Origin: Halicephalobus mephisto
Lineage: Eukaryota; Nematoda; Chromadorea; Rhabditida; Panagrolaimidae
NCBI GenBank assembly: GCA_009193035.1
Contig: SWDT01000087.1
Coordinates: forward strand, 1 to 64,000
Direction of reading: 5' to 3'
Length of the DNA stretch: 64,000 nucleotides
A program made the position numbers and the translations under genes. Positions 48,979-61,689 of the stretch are shown one piece after another; position 1 is the stretch's first letter; every line of letters starts with the position of its first letter. The notes under the pieces are model-generated. The model was not told the origin of the DNA. It was given only the letters and a program-made list of their open reading frames with translations, and ran no database searches.

Positions 48979-51900
48979 ATGATTGCCAGAGGGGGTTTCC
49001 TTCTGGTTCTGTCCATTTTCCTCTCGGGAGCCCAGGAATGTCCGGAAAAATGCGGCTGCGACGCCTCGGGCAATGGCCGGACCGACTGCAGTTCCAGAGG
49101 TTTGACTTATTTTCCGATAAAGGAATTTTCAAAAAATATTCATCTTCTGGATCTCAGAAATAATTATCTTCAAAGAATTCCACTCGAAAAATTACAATTA
49201 ATTCCGTTTTGTCATACTGTAATTTTTGGAAAAAATAAGTTAAAAAAATTGGAAAAAAATTTTATCGATGTTCTTCCTGGTCTCAGAAGGTTCTACGGCG
49301 GCAAAAACGATCTTCAAAATATCCCGGTTCTCGCCACGAAAATTAATTTTTTTTTGAAAATCTTCGACGTCCACAGTAACAGGTTGACGAACATCGACAA
49401 ACACGCCTTCGATCAACTGAAGGAATTAGAGACCGTGAATGTCATCCACAACAATCTCCAGACGATCCCCGACGGACTTTTCGAAGAAAACAAAAATTTG
49501 AAGACCCTCAATCTAGCTCACAATCCCTGGAATTGCGACTGCAGGTTGGAAAAATTAATTTTAAAAATAATAAAAAAATTAACTTTTAAAATAAAATGAT
49601 CCCGACCAGAATTTTCTGATTTTTTTTAATTCCTAAAAATGAAAAAAATTAATTTTTAAAATAAAATAGTCCCGACAAGATTTTTCTCATTTTTTGAAGA
49701 ACTTTTAAAATTGCATAATTAAAAAATACAAAAATCAAAACTTTTATAATATAGTCTCGACGAGAATTTTCTCATTTTTTAAAAATTCTTAGTTACATAA
49801 AAAATGAATTTTACCGCGAAATGGTCTCGACAAGAATTTTTAAATTTTTAAATTTTTAAAATTTCTAAATTTTTAAATTTTTAAAATTTCTAAATTTTTA
49901 AATTTTAAATTTCTAAATTTTTAAATTTTTAAAATTTCTAAATTTCTAAATTTCTAAATTTTTAAATTTCTAAATTTTTAAATTTTTAAATTATTTTGGA
50001 TATTTCTACAGTATTCTATTAAGTAATGTTTCAGGTTATCGTATCTCGTAAAATTACTTCGAAACAATCCGAATCTCGAACAAGATCATCATGGAAAATG
50101 CATGTACCCGGAATCCCTCAGGGGCCGCAGATTGTCAGAATTGAAGGACGAAGATCTCGAATGTTTTATTCCTGAGTTCGTCCCCACTGCCGGAGGGTAT
50201 TTATTAAGTTGTCTGAATTCAAAGGACAACGTCGAAAATGTAGATTGGTTTTACCGGTTAGTAATTATTTTAAATTTTAATTAATTTATTTAAAAATTAA
50301 AAAATTAAAAAAATCAATGATTTATTTCTTTTTAAATTTATTTATTTAAAAATTTAAAAATTAATGATTTATTTTTTTTTAAATTTATTTATTAAAAAAC
50401 TTCAAAAATTAATGATTTTTAAAAAAACTTATTTATTTAAAAAATTTCAAAAATCAATGATTTATTTTTTTTTAAATTTATTTATTTAAAAATTAAAGAA
50501 TTAATACAATATTTTTAATTTTAACAAAGAAGTTTTTAATTTTTGAATAAATATTTTTAATTTTAAAATAAATAAATTTAAAAAAATAAATAAGTAATTT
50601 TTAAATTTTTGATAAATATTTTAAATTTTTAAATTTTTTTAATTTTTGAAGATATTTATTGATACTAATTTTAGAGACACTATCCTGGAGTACTCTGAAG
50701 CAGAAGATTACGAAATCATCGACAACGGCTCTCTCGCGATTTCGCAAAGGTTTTCCCCGAAACTGTTCAAATGCGCTTTTAACTACATCGGTTCCCCCCT
50801 GAGGCAATCCAGACAACTGTCTTTCAGTCAAGGCTACGTCTGGTCCCAGAGGACGTCCAGCGATTCAGAAAACGGCCCTAGATTCACCTACATCCCCAGG
50901 GACCGGAGCTACAGAGAGGGTAGTTCTGTGAAGTTGAACTGCGAAGTCGTCGGGAACCCCAGGCCCCAGATACGGTGGTTCTTCAACGGCAGACATCTGG
51001 AAACTTCCAGAAAATTCGAAATGAAGAACGACAATACGGTACTGGTTATTTATCCTTTTCTGGAGCAAGACGTGGGGGAGTACAAGTGTGAAGCTTGGAA
51101 TCAATTCGGAAAAATCGAATCCAAAGCGAAAATTAAAATCATAAAATCGTCGCCTCCGGTGATTCTGGAGACTTTGAAGTCCCAGGAAGTCAGACCGGGG
51201 GACCAGGTGACCTTCAGATGCCCCGCCAGAGGCGAACCCAGACCTACAGTAACCTGGTTTTTCAACGGAAGCGAAATACCGATTCTGAAGGGTCATTTCT
51301 GGACTTCTGAAGACACCTTCGAATTCAGAATCAACCATGTCGGTCGTCAGGATCAAGGAATATACTCCTGCATGGCCGGGAACGCCGTGGGCAGTATGAC
51401 TTCTGAAGCGAGTTTAAAAGTGAAATTCAGCAAACTAGATCAACTGGACAAAACCCTAAATCGCGAAACTTTGAAAAATCTCGTGAATCAAGCTTCGAAA
51501 AACGTCGACAACGCTATTCAGAAAACCCAGGAAAATTTGAAATCCGGCGTCACGAATCCCTATGATCTTCTGAGACATTTCAAATTTACTCTTCAGAAAC
51601 CTTCAGAATTGTCCAGAGCGAGGGAGATCTACGAAGAAAGCCTCAGGCTGATCGAGAAACACGTCGAACTCGGTCTGCATCTGAAGCCGGAAGACATGCC
51701 GAAAAATCTCAGTTTCGAATCTGTCCTTCAAGTGTCCCACATCCAGACAATCATGGAACTGTCCGGATGCATGAACGGTCAGTTTAAGGATTCCTGCAAC
51801 AACATGTGTTTCCATTCGAAGTACAGGAGCTACACCGGCCAATGCAACAACTTCGATCATCCGACCTGGGGCGTTTCTCAAATGCCGTTTTTCCGATTAC

Positions 51901-54900
51901 TTCCGCCGATATACGAAAACGGATTCAATACTCCTGTTGGATGGAATTCGGATAGACTATACTATGGATTCAGGAAGCCTAATCCCAGAACTGTGTCCTT
52001 GGAACTTGTTTCCACTCCGACAATCACACCTCATCACAGATTCAGCGCGATGTTGATGCAATGGGGACAGTTCCTGGATCACGACATAACCTTCTTCGCG
52101 ACGGCCTTGGCCAGACAAACCTACATGACAGGAGCCATCTGCAACAAAACTTGCGAAAACGTGGATCCATGCTTCAACATCCCGCTTCCTTTGAACGATC
52201 CGAAACGAAGAGAACAGTAATTTTCGGATGTTTTTCATGTGTAAAAAACTACTTTCAGACGTCATATGAAGTTCCCATGTATAGAATTCGAAAGATCCGC
52301 TGCCATCTGCGGATCTGGAGAGACTTCTCCGATTTTCCAGCAAGTAACCCATCGGGAACAAGTCAATATTGTAAGTTCATATATCGGCTTTACTTCTGAG
52401 CATTTTAAATAGCTTTATACTTTGTTTTATAAAAAAATCAGATTCCTTCAAGACGTATTCTACGTAACATTGAGTATTTTTCGGTGCAAAAAATAGATAT
52501 TTTTACGACTTATTATACGTAACTTTACACATTGTTTTCTCTGCACAAAAAGTTACATATCTTTAAAATAGATTCTACACAACATTGTACATCTTTTGGC
52601 ACATATATGTAGATATTTTAAATACATATTCTACCTAACTTTGTGCACTTTTCAGCACAAAAAGTTACATATCTTCCAGATGCATTCTACATAACTTTGT
52701 ACCTCTTTTGGCACAGATATTTAGATGGCTTTAAATTCAAAAGTACCTAGAGTAAGATAATAGAATTCATAGATCCTGAATCTGAAGTTAGAATCGAAAG
52801 TTGACCTTCAGAATCCTGGATTTTGAAGTTTGAGAGTCTAACTTCACTGGATAAATAACAACTCTGACTTCAGATTCAGAATCTACGAATCCCATTGTCT
52901 TATTGTAGGTGCTTTTTGTTCAAGTTTAAAAGCATCTAATTTTGTATTAAAAACCTACAAAATTACATAGAATATATATTAAAAATATCTAAATATCTGT
53001 GCCAAAAGAGGTACAAAGTTATGTAGAATGGATCTGGAAGATATGTAACTTTTTGTGCTGAAAAGTGCACAAAGTTAGATAGAATATGTATTTAAAATAT
53101 CTACATATATGTGCCAAAAGATGTACAATATCATGTAGAATCCATTTTAAAGATATGTAACTTTTTGTGCAGAGAAAACAATGTGTAAAGTTACGTATAA
53201 TAAGTCGTAAAAACATCTATTTTTTGCACCGAAAAATATCCAATGTTACGTAGAATACGTTTTAATTTACATATATACACTTTAGATAACATCTTTTATC
53301 GATGCTTCTAACGTCTACGGCTCCACCGAAGTCGACGCTCTGGATCTCCGGGATCTTTTCAGCGACCACGGATTACTGAGATTCGACATAGTTTCGGCTT
53401 CTCAGAAACCTTACATGCCTTTCGAAAAAGATTCCGGAATGGATTGCAGAAGAAACAGAAGCGTAGACAACCCTATCCGATGTTTCCTCGCCGGAGACTT
53501 CAGAGCCAACGAACAGCTGGGCTTAACGGCGATGCATACTTTGTGGTTCAGAGAACACAACAGAATCGCCGCTAAACTTCTAGAAATGAATGCTGATTGG
53601 GACGGTGAAAGAATCTACCAAGAAACAAGGAAGATAGTCGGAGCAATGCTGCAGCACATAACCTACAAACACTGGTTGCCTCTGGTTCTCGGAGAAGACG
53701 GATTCAACAAGTGGATCGGGGAGTACAAAGGATACGACCCCAATGTCAATCCCAACATTGCGAATGAATTCGCTACAGCTGCCTTCAGATTCGGACACAC
53801 TTTGATTAATCCGAAACTAGAAAGGTAAGCGGTTAATTTCCATATATAAATTTTGGTTTTTTCTTAGTTTTCATACATCAAATATTTGTTTTGATATATC
53901 AATTTTGTTTTTTTCTTAGTTTTCATATATCAAACTTTTATTTTGATATATAAATTTTGGTTTTTTCTTAGTTTTCATACATCAAACTTTTGTTTTGATA
54001 TATCAATTTTGGTTTTTTCTTAGTTTTCATACATCAAATATTTGTTTTGATATATCAATTTTGTTTTTTTCTTAGTTTTCATATATCAAACTTTTATTTT
54101 GATATATAAATTTTGGTTTTTTCTTAGTTTTCATATATCAATTTTAATTTTTAGATTAGGAAAAGACTTCCAAACGATCTCATCAGGTTCTATCTTCCTC
54201 CACGAAGCCTTCTTCGCTCCAGAAAGAATGCTGTCAGAAGGCGGAATCGATCCTCTTCTTCGTGGACTTTTCGCTTCTCCTCTGAAGAAACCTCTGTCGA
54301 ATCAGCTTCTGAACAAAGAATTAACAGAAAAATTATTCCACAAAGCCACGGATGTAGCTCTGGATTTGGCCGCGATGAATATCCAGAGGGGCAGAGATCA
54401 CGCACTTCAAGGATATCTGGAGTACAGGAAGTACTGTAATTTGTCTATTCCTGAATCTTGGGAAGAACTACAATTGGACTTAGAAGATCAGACAATTATT
54501 TCGAAATTGAGGAAACTTTACGGTCATCCGGGAAATCTGGATCTTTGGGTCGGAGGAATTCTGGAAAAAAAACTTCCAGATGCCTTGATGGGCCCGACTT
54601 TTTCGTGCATCATCGGAGAGCAATTCAGAAGACTCAGGGACGGAGACAGGTTCTGGTACGAAAACGAAGGCGTCTTCACCCCCCTCCAACTCCAGCAGAT
54701 CAGAAGGACAACCTTGGCCAAAGTTCTCTGCAACAACGGAGACGACATCGACAGGGTTCAGGTACGGTAGAAACCTAATTACCATACTACTGTAGAAATC
54801 TCGAAATCATTACAAAATAACCTCGACACGAATTTTCAAAAGTTCCTGAAATTCTTAATTTTAGATAATTTCGAAAATTTTTTTGAAATTTTAAAAAATT

Positions 54901-55575
54901 TGAGAATCTCCACTCAGATTCTAGAAGTTTCAGAATCTTAATTTTAAAAGTCAAAAATCACTTTTATTACGAAATAACTTCGAAGCGAATTTTTAAAAGT
55001 TGTATAATCTTTCATTTTAGATGACTTTGAAAATTTTTCACATTTTTTAAATGCTTCAGAATTATCAATTAAATTTCTTAAATTAAAAAAAAATATTTTA
55101 AATTTCTTAAAATAAAAAAAATATTTTAAATTTTTTAAATTAAAAAAAAATATTTTCAATTTTTTAAATTAAAAAAAAATACTTTCAATTTTTTAAATAA
55201 AAAAATATTTCAAATTTTTTAAATAAAAAAAATTAAATTTTTTAGGAAAATGTTTTTATCTATCCCGGCTCGAACATGAATCTCTACAAACAGTGCTCTG
55301 ATTACCCGGATGTATCTCTGAAAATGTGGATGTCCTGTTGCGATCAAAGCTGTGCCGGAGGGCTTTCTTCTCTTTCTGACAACAGTTTTAGAAAACGAAG
55401 ATCTCACAATATATACTCTTCCATCGAGAAACCCCTCAAAATTTGCATCAACGAAAACGGAAAAAAATACGACGATGGAGAACTTTGGAGCGACGGCCGA
55501 TGTCAGAATTGCGAATGTCGTCGAGGAAAAATCTGGTGTACTGTCGATCGTGACTGTGTCCAGAATGAAAAATAG
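48979..55575 (+). CDS. pxn: Peroxidasin (LRR-Ig-haem peroxidase)
   Basis: Seven exons: 48979-49544, 50035-50256, 50675-52216, 52259-52370, 53286-53824, 54155-54761, 55246-55575; 1305 aa, all phases consistent. Order: signal peptide (1-18), LRRNT (CPEKCGCD), several LRRs, LRRCT (about 180-240), a degenerate Ig-like stretch (about 245-310), two Ig domains (about 330-418 with C352/C401; 423-513 with C445/C495), haem peroxidase (about 628-1195), convertase site RKRR (1245-1248) and a short VWC module. Catalytic features visible: distal QFLDHD (D731, H732), AGDFRANEQ with R887 and E890, proximal His in FRFGHTL (H985). Peroxidasins use HOBr to form sulfilimine cross-links in collagen IV of basement membranes. 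Domain set and length fit nematode PXN-1/PXN-2; which one is undecided. The VWC stops after CTVDRDC, without the usual final cysteines. ATG lies 13 nt after TTTTTAG. Poly(A) signal at 55593-55598. Confidence 0.97.
52453..53260. mobile_element. Long palindrome (foldback element) in peroxidasin intron 4
   Basis: Left arm 52453-52733 and right arm 52980-53260 are reverse complements over about 280 bp with only scattered mismatches. Both outer ends read acgtattctacgtaacattg inward. The 245-bp centre is itself a weaker inverted repeat built on 'agatcctgaatctgaagtta' and shares sequence with 22196-22752 and 28971-29523. No ORF. It is likely a foldback/MITE-type insertion; the exon junctions 52370 and 53286 are intact. 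Confidence 0.9.
53826..54150. repeat. About 57-bp tandem repeat
   Basis: Five to six copies of 'gatatatcaattttggtttt' + 'ttcttagttttcatatatca' filling peroxidasin intron 5. Confidence 0.85.
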
Positions 55576-55769
55576 TCGTTAATTAATCGATTAATAAATT
55601 GTTTAAAATTAATTCATTTTTTATTTTTTATTAAAGTTTTGAAAATTTGGATTCGTTATTGTAAAAGACATATGATCGGTCCAAAATTCTAAGGATTACG
55701 GTATTTGTAGTCAATGTTGAGGAAAAAGTTTGAAAAAACATATAATATTAGGAACGTAAAGTTAACCTC

Positions 55770-56570
55770 TGAAGCGAAAGTCGCTGATGATTATGACGAG
55801 TTCGCTTATTTTTGAGCGCATATCAAAAATCAAAATTTAACACAGAAAATTTTGTGATTGAAATTATTTCAATATTATGTACTACTATGAAAAAATATTT
55901 AACCCAAATGTCACTGTTTATCAAGAAAGTCGCTGATGATTATGACGAGTTCGCTTATTTTTAAGCGCATATCAAAAATCAAGGTTTAACACAGAAAATT
56001 TTGTGATTGAAATTCATCCCATATTATGTACTACTACAAAAAAGTATTTACCTTGAATATCACTGTTTATCAAGAAAGTCGCTGGTGATTATGACGAATT
56101 CACTTATTTTTAAGCGCATATCAAAAATCAAGGTTTAATACAAAAAAAATTCCTATCGAAAGTCGTCCTATATTCTGTACTATTATGAAAGATATCTTCA
56201 ATGCGGAATAAATTTCTATTACGAATGTCGCTGATGACTGTGACGAGTTCGCTTATACTAAAGCGCAAGTGAAACTACACACTAACACTAATTTAAGAAA
56301 CGAGATCGAACATAAGGATATCATGATCTAAGCCTGGAGTATCATATTAAATCAGTTTTCATAAATGTCGCCGGCGATCACGACGAATTCGCTTGTACGT
56401 AAGCGCAAATGAAATCGGACTTTAAAACTGACCTAAGAAACAAGCAAAATTCAGCATATAGATATTGCAGATTAAATTTATTTATAAATATTAACTTTCA
56501 CCACACAGTCGCTGGTGGTCGTAACGATTTCGTTTGTCCCTGAACGAAAATGGAATTTTTCGTCAAAATC
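55770..56570. repeat. Tandem repeat, about 140-155-bp unit
   Basis: Five to six diverging copies with the conserved block 'aagtcgctgatgattatgac' + 'gagttcgcttatttttaagc'. The same block occurs at 42410-42610 and, more distantly, in the 41210-42220 repeat. Confidence 0.85.
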
Positions 56571-56865
56571 GCCGAAGATCAAAACGATATTTAGCATTTT
56601 ATCGAACGTTTTCAAAGGAATTACAATATAGGATTTACAACATTATATACTCAAGCTTGGACTCCTCTATTGTTCGCTTGCGTTCGCGCATCTCAACCTT
56701 TCTGATCATCTTCAGGGAATTCTTCCTCTTACTAGAATCATCTTCAGGGAATCCTTCCTCTTACTAAAATCATCTTTTTGGTCCTTCTGACCTCGCTTCG
56801 TTCTTTGATGAGTGCGTCTTAGCCGTTTGTAGTCAGATTGCGGCTGGCAAAGCCTGAATCTGCAG

Positions 56866-56936
56866 TCTTCGGTCGGGAATCGAACCCAAGTCTCGTAACT
56901 TTGCAATCACGTATACTTCCATTGTACTACCGAAGC
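56866..56936 (-). tRNA. tRNA-like sequence (degenerate; anticodon reads GCA)
   Basis: 71 nt that fold as a cloverleaf: acceptor GCTTCGG/CCGAAGA (first pair mismatched), D arm GTAC-AATGGAA-GTAT, T arm TTGGG-TTCGATT-CCCGA. A-box-like TAGTACAATGG and B box GGTTCGATTCC are present. The anticodon stem pairs well (CGTGA/TTACG) only if the loop is 8 nt (TTGCAAAG); with a 7-nt loop the anticodon is GCA (Cys) but the stem fails. The overall scaffold resembles nematode tRNA-Gly more than tRNA-Cys. It is most likely a tRNA pseudogene or the head of a tRNA-derived SINE. Confidence 0.5.
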
Positions 56937-57199
56937 AACGATATTTAATTCGTTCAAAAAATCACGTCGAAAAAATGAATTTCTATTTTGATATTTTTGA
57001 AGAATCTTCCTAGGAAAAAAATTTGCATATTTAGTTCCCTGACATCAACATAGACAAAACTTTATCGAAAAGCTTCAGTGACTATTATTACAGTAATCGT
57101 GGAAGGGAAACCAGAAACGAATGGGAATGGAGCAGCGGCAAACACGGCTTGTAGTTTCATCTGGATCGATGCGATTTTTTTCAAGTATACGGTAATTGA

Positions 57200-58229
57200 T
57201 TATTTTCCAAATCGCATGTAAGCTGATTTTCTCTTTTCCATGTCGAGTGGTGAATCCTGGAAGTCATCTGATCGTTTTCCAAAACGCATGTAGGCGGATT
57301 TTCTTTTGCCGAATCTCATGTAAGCACTTTTGCGTTTCTCCATCTCCTGGGGGGCATCGAATTCAGGTTCAACGGATTCTGAGCGTTTTCCGAATCTGAA
57401 ATAAAATTTCATTAAAAATTACGGTAGTTGTGGCATTCAGAACATTTCGCCAAAATTCTAAGCGAATTTCAAACATTTCGCTAAATTTTAAGCGAATTTT
57501 AAATATTTCGCTAAATTTTAAGCGAGTTTTAAACATTTCGCCAAATTTTAAATGAGTTTTAAATATTTCGCCAAATTTTAAACGAGTTCTAAATTATTCG
57601 CCAAATTTTAAGCGAGTTTTAAACATTTCGCCAAATTTTAAGCGAATTTTAAATATTTCGCCAAATTTTAAACGAGTTCTAAATTATTCGCCAAATTTTA
57701 AACGAGTTTTAAACATTTCGCTAAAATTTCAGCGACTTTCATATTTCGTCAAAATCTTTAGCGACTTTCATACGATGTCGATACCTTACCTCATGTAGGC
57801 GGATTTTCTTTTGCCGAATCTCATGTAGGCACTTTTGCGTTTCTCCATCTCCTGGAGGCCTTCCAATTCAGGTTCAGCAGATTCTGATCGTTTTCCGAAT
57901 CTGAAATAAAATTTCATTAAAAATTACGGTAGTTGTGGCATTCAGAACATTTCGCCAAAGATTTTAAAAGTGTTACAAGGACAGGAAGGGATGGATTACC
58001 TCATGTAGGCGGATTTTCTTTTATCCATTTCTCCCATGAGATCGTCAGGAGCGGATCGTCCGAATCTCATGTAAGCGGATTTTCTTTTTTCCATCGTATT
58101 GAGTTCTTGACATTCAGCCAAACTTGGGAATCGTCCACAAAGAACCTCATATTCCTCGACCCCACCGGCATTCGCCAAACAAACAGCGACAAAAACGCTC
58201 AAAAACACAAAAACCGCGATTTGATTCAT
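57200..58229 (-). CDS. flp-6: FLP-6 FMRFamide-like neuropeptide precursor
   Basis: Three exons: 58229-58000, 57900-57790, 57395-57200; 178 aa. A signal peptide (FVFLSVFVAVCLANA) and a short spacer with two cysteines precede seven copies of KSAYMRFG, each flanked by KR/K or R and ending in Gly for amidation. This is the FLP-6 peptide of nematodes; the C. elegans precursor has six copies. Both introns are phase 2 and cut inside the Arg codon of a peptide (KSAYM-AG|A), so copies 2 and 4 are complete only after splicing. Copy 1 ends FGRSAP rather than FGKR. The last copy ends FGK then stop. Spacers SESAEPELEG and SESVEPEFDA plus the preceding intron ends are duplicated, showing exon duplication. 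Product: secreted amidated neuropeptides. Confidence 0.97.
57420..57780. repeat. About 30-bp tandem repeat in flp-6 intron 2
   Basis: About twelve copies of 'catttcgccaaattttaagc' + gagttttaaa. The outermost unit resembles 'acatttcgccaaag' in the upstream intron, so the array probably grew from the duplicated intron edge. Confidence 0.9.
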
Positions 58230-58389
58230 TTAGAAATAAATCCGGCGAAAGTCCAAGGGGCAAGTGCCTGAAAATAAGATTTATAATATAAATAAAACAC
58301 GCAATTTTTAATCATAGAAATTAAAAGCGGATTTCATCACGAAATTGTTTGAAAAAATTTTAATTTTGGATCCCAATGTGAATTTTTGG

Positions 58390-58740
58390 ATTTTTAAAAT
58401 ATATTTCAAAAGTTTAGGTAAGATTTTAGAAGAATTTAGAAATTTTAATGAGATTTTAGAAAACTTCAGAAATTTGAAAAAAATTTTAGAAGAATTTTAA
58501 AAATTTCAATGAGATTTTAGAAGATTTCAAAAGTTTAGGTAAGATTTTAGAAGAATTTTAAAAATTTCAATGAAATTTCAGAAAACTTCAGAAATTTGAA
58601 TAAGATTTTAGAAGAATTTAGAAATCTTAATGAGATTTTAGAAAACTTCAGAAATTTGAAAAAAATTTTAGAAGAATTTAAAAATTTCAATGAGATTTTA
58701 GAAGACTTCAGAAATTTGAAAAAAATTTTAAAACGCTCCG
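58390..58740. repeat. About 60-70-bp tandem repeat
   Basis: 'gatttcaaaagtttaggtaa' and 'gattttagaagaatttagaa' alternating, about five copies. Confidence 0.8.
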
Positions 58741-59379
58741 AAAACTTCAATGATTCTGGATAATCTTACAAGTTCGAGTAAGATTCTAGAAGAGTTCAGA
58801 ATTCTCAAGAAGATTCTAAAACTTTAAACAATTTTTCACTAGATTCTAGAAAAACTGAAATATTTTCTTAGATTCTAGAAATTATTGTAAATCGTCGGAA
58901 AATTCCAGAATCTTCAATTGAATTCTGAAGAACTGTAGAAACTCGAAGAAGATTCAGAATTTTTCACTAGGTTCTAGAAAGCTCCAGAATATTCTCCCGG
59001 ATTCTGGAAACTTTCATGAAATTTCGAAATTTTGGAAAATTATAAAAATTTGAAGAAAGTGCTACAGAATTCTAAGATTCAGAATCCACCACTAGATTAC
59101 AGTAGACTTCAGAATTTTCAACGAACTTGAAGCAGTGAAAATTCCATTCGGAACTCGACGAAACTAAAACCACAAACTTTCCGTCAGAAACGGCACTTTC
59201 ACAAAGTTCTTTTACCTAGTCATCTTGAGCCCCGGAGGCGGAGCGAGAAACCAACTCAAAAGTGGGTTGGAGTTTTTCACAGATTAGAACGGATAGCAAG
59301 TTCTGACATCATGCTATTGTAGTTAATGCGATACGGATTTCCTCTAACGACGGGGGCAGATAGAACTTCTGAACACACT

Positions 59380-60030
59380 CTATCAAACAGTACCTTATAC
59401 ATAAAGTACCTTATATATAAACAACGCTACAAAACTTGATTTCACATATAAAAACAAGCACATGATATATAATGTATGGATACGTTGAAATTATTTTGAT
59501 GTATCGGATACATTAAGTTCATATCGATGTATTGTTTATAATGTGTTGGTAGATTAAAACGGTTCTGATTTACTAGATACATTATATTCAATGCATTGAT
59601 TTATTAAGTTGATATAAGACGCATTGTTTGTAACATGTCGGTAGATTAAAACGGCTCTAACTTATCAGATACATTATATTTAATTTACCGAATAAATTGA
59701 ATACAATATATCCGATATGATAGAGCTGTTTTACTATATTGATTATATTCAACGAACTGATATAATACCTAATATATCAGTACATTGAATACAATATATC
59801 CGATATATTAGAGCTGTTTTAATGCATTGATTATATTCAATCCACTGATATAATACTTAATATATCAATGCATTGAATACAATCCACCGATATCAACTTA
59901 ATGTATCGATACATTAGAACTGTTTTAATGCATTGATTATATTCAATGCACCGATATCAACTTAATATATCGGTACATTGAATATAACATACTTGATACA
60001 TAAAAGCTGTTTTAGTGTACCCTTTTGTGT
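59380..60030. repeat. Array of 'ccgatatcaacttaatatat' repeats (left)
   Basis: Units of about 70-110 bp combining 'cattgaatacaatatatccg', 'agagctgttttaatgcattg' and 'gatatcaacttaatgtatcg'. It ends at 'gttttagtgtaccctttt'. The reverse-complement family lies at 62970-63615. Confidence 0.85.
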
Positions 60031-61689
60031 GCAAAATGACGGAAAATATTACCATCCTAGCAGGGGCTTTCATGGCAAGAATTCACATTCAGTTTCATCT
60101 CAGTGATTAAAGGATATCAATCTTAGATCTAAAAAAATAAAAAATTGACCTTAGCACGAATGTTTAGGATTTTCCAGTCGAGACCAACAAATGAAAAACT
60201 TTAGTTCATGTGGTTTTAAATAAGTTAAAAAATATATTTTTATAAAAAGTAGAATTCTTAGATATAAAATTCCACGAAATTGTCTCAACACGAATGTTTA
60301 GAATTTTCCAATTAGGACCAAAAAATGCGAAATTTAATTTTTTTTTATTTTACAAGATTTCAAGTTTTTTTAATATCCTCTTCGAAATTTATGAAATACC
60401 CTGTAATTTTACTCAACTACCGTAATCCAGCAATTTTCGAAATGATGAAATTTTTTAAAAATAAAAATAATTATTTTAATTTTTATAAAATTAGATTTTA
60501 AAATTTAAAATTCCTAAAAAGATGCATTTTTTATCAATCGAATTTTTAAAACTTTTTTGGCACTTTGTCTCCATTGCCAAAGCCGAACCGAATCTCATTA
60601 CGATAACAAGAAAAAAAAATATAATTTTTTAAAGATTTTTTTGGTTTTGAAAATTCCAAAATTAACTTTCGTTTTTTCATTCAATTTTGAACGTAATTAA
60701 ATTTTTCAAAATTTGAAGTCTGCCGAAGTTTCGAAATTCAATAAGAACTTTGGAATAAAAATAAACTTTTTAAAACACATAATTAATTGGAAATAATTAA
60801 AATTCAAAAAGACTATTTTGCCAGAGGCGAACTTCCTGGATTACAGTATCGGGATAAGATTACAAAATAACATAGGGGATTTTCGAAATCCTGGATGATT
60901 TTAGGATTCTGGGAAATGATAAAAATAAATTTTAGAATCTTTGGTCTCGACTGGAAAATTTTAAAAATTCTTGTCGAGACAATTTTGTGAAATTTTTGAA
61001 TGAATATCTTTAATTTTTATAAAAATGTAGTTTTTTGACTTTTTAAAATCACCTAAAAACTGAATTTTACATTTTTTGGTCTCGACTGGAAAATTTTAAA
61101 AATTCGTGTTGAGACAATTTCGTGGAATTTTCTATCTAAGAATTCTACTTTTATAAAAACATATTTTTTAACTTCTTTAAAATCACCTAAAAACTGAATT
61201 TTACATTTTTTGGTCTCAACTGGAAAATTCTAAACATTCGTGCTAAGATCAATTTTTTATTTTTATTAAATCTAAGAATTCTATTTTTTATAAAAACATA
61301 TTTTTCGTACTTTTTGGAATTGCATAAAACTAATTTTCAAATTTTCAGGTCTTGACTGGAAAATTTTGCAAATTGAAAACAAAATTTTCTTGGAAGTTTT
61401 GGAAACCATTTCCAATTCATAAAATAATAGAATTTTTGAAGTCTTGGATGAGGGTTAAAGAATATGACATTTATTTTTCCGCAAGTTCAGAAACAGGAAA
61501 AAAAGGATCGGTTCACATGCGGGATTAGGCTTTAGTAAACATTTAACTGGGACATTTCTGGAGAACTTCAAATTGGGAAAAGTCGACAAAAATAGAAATT
61601 TTAGATTATTCAAACCCAAAATTTGAAATATTATATATTATAAAATTTTTTGCGAAATAGTCTAGACATGAATTTTCAGGACTTCCTAA

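Noticed and set aside
54480..54785. Minus- and plus-strand frames overlapping the peroxidase exon
   Set aside because: Shadows of peroxidasin exon 6, which has full domain support.
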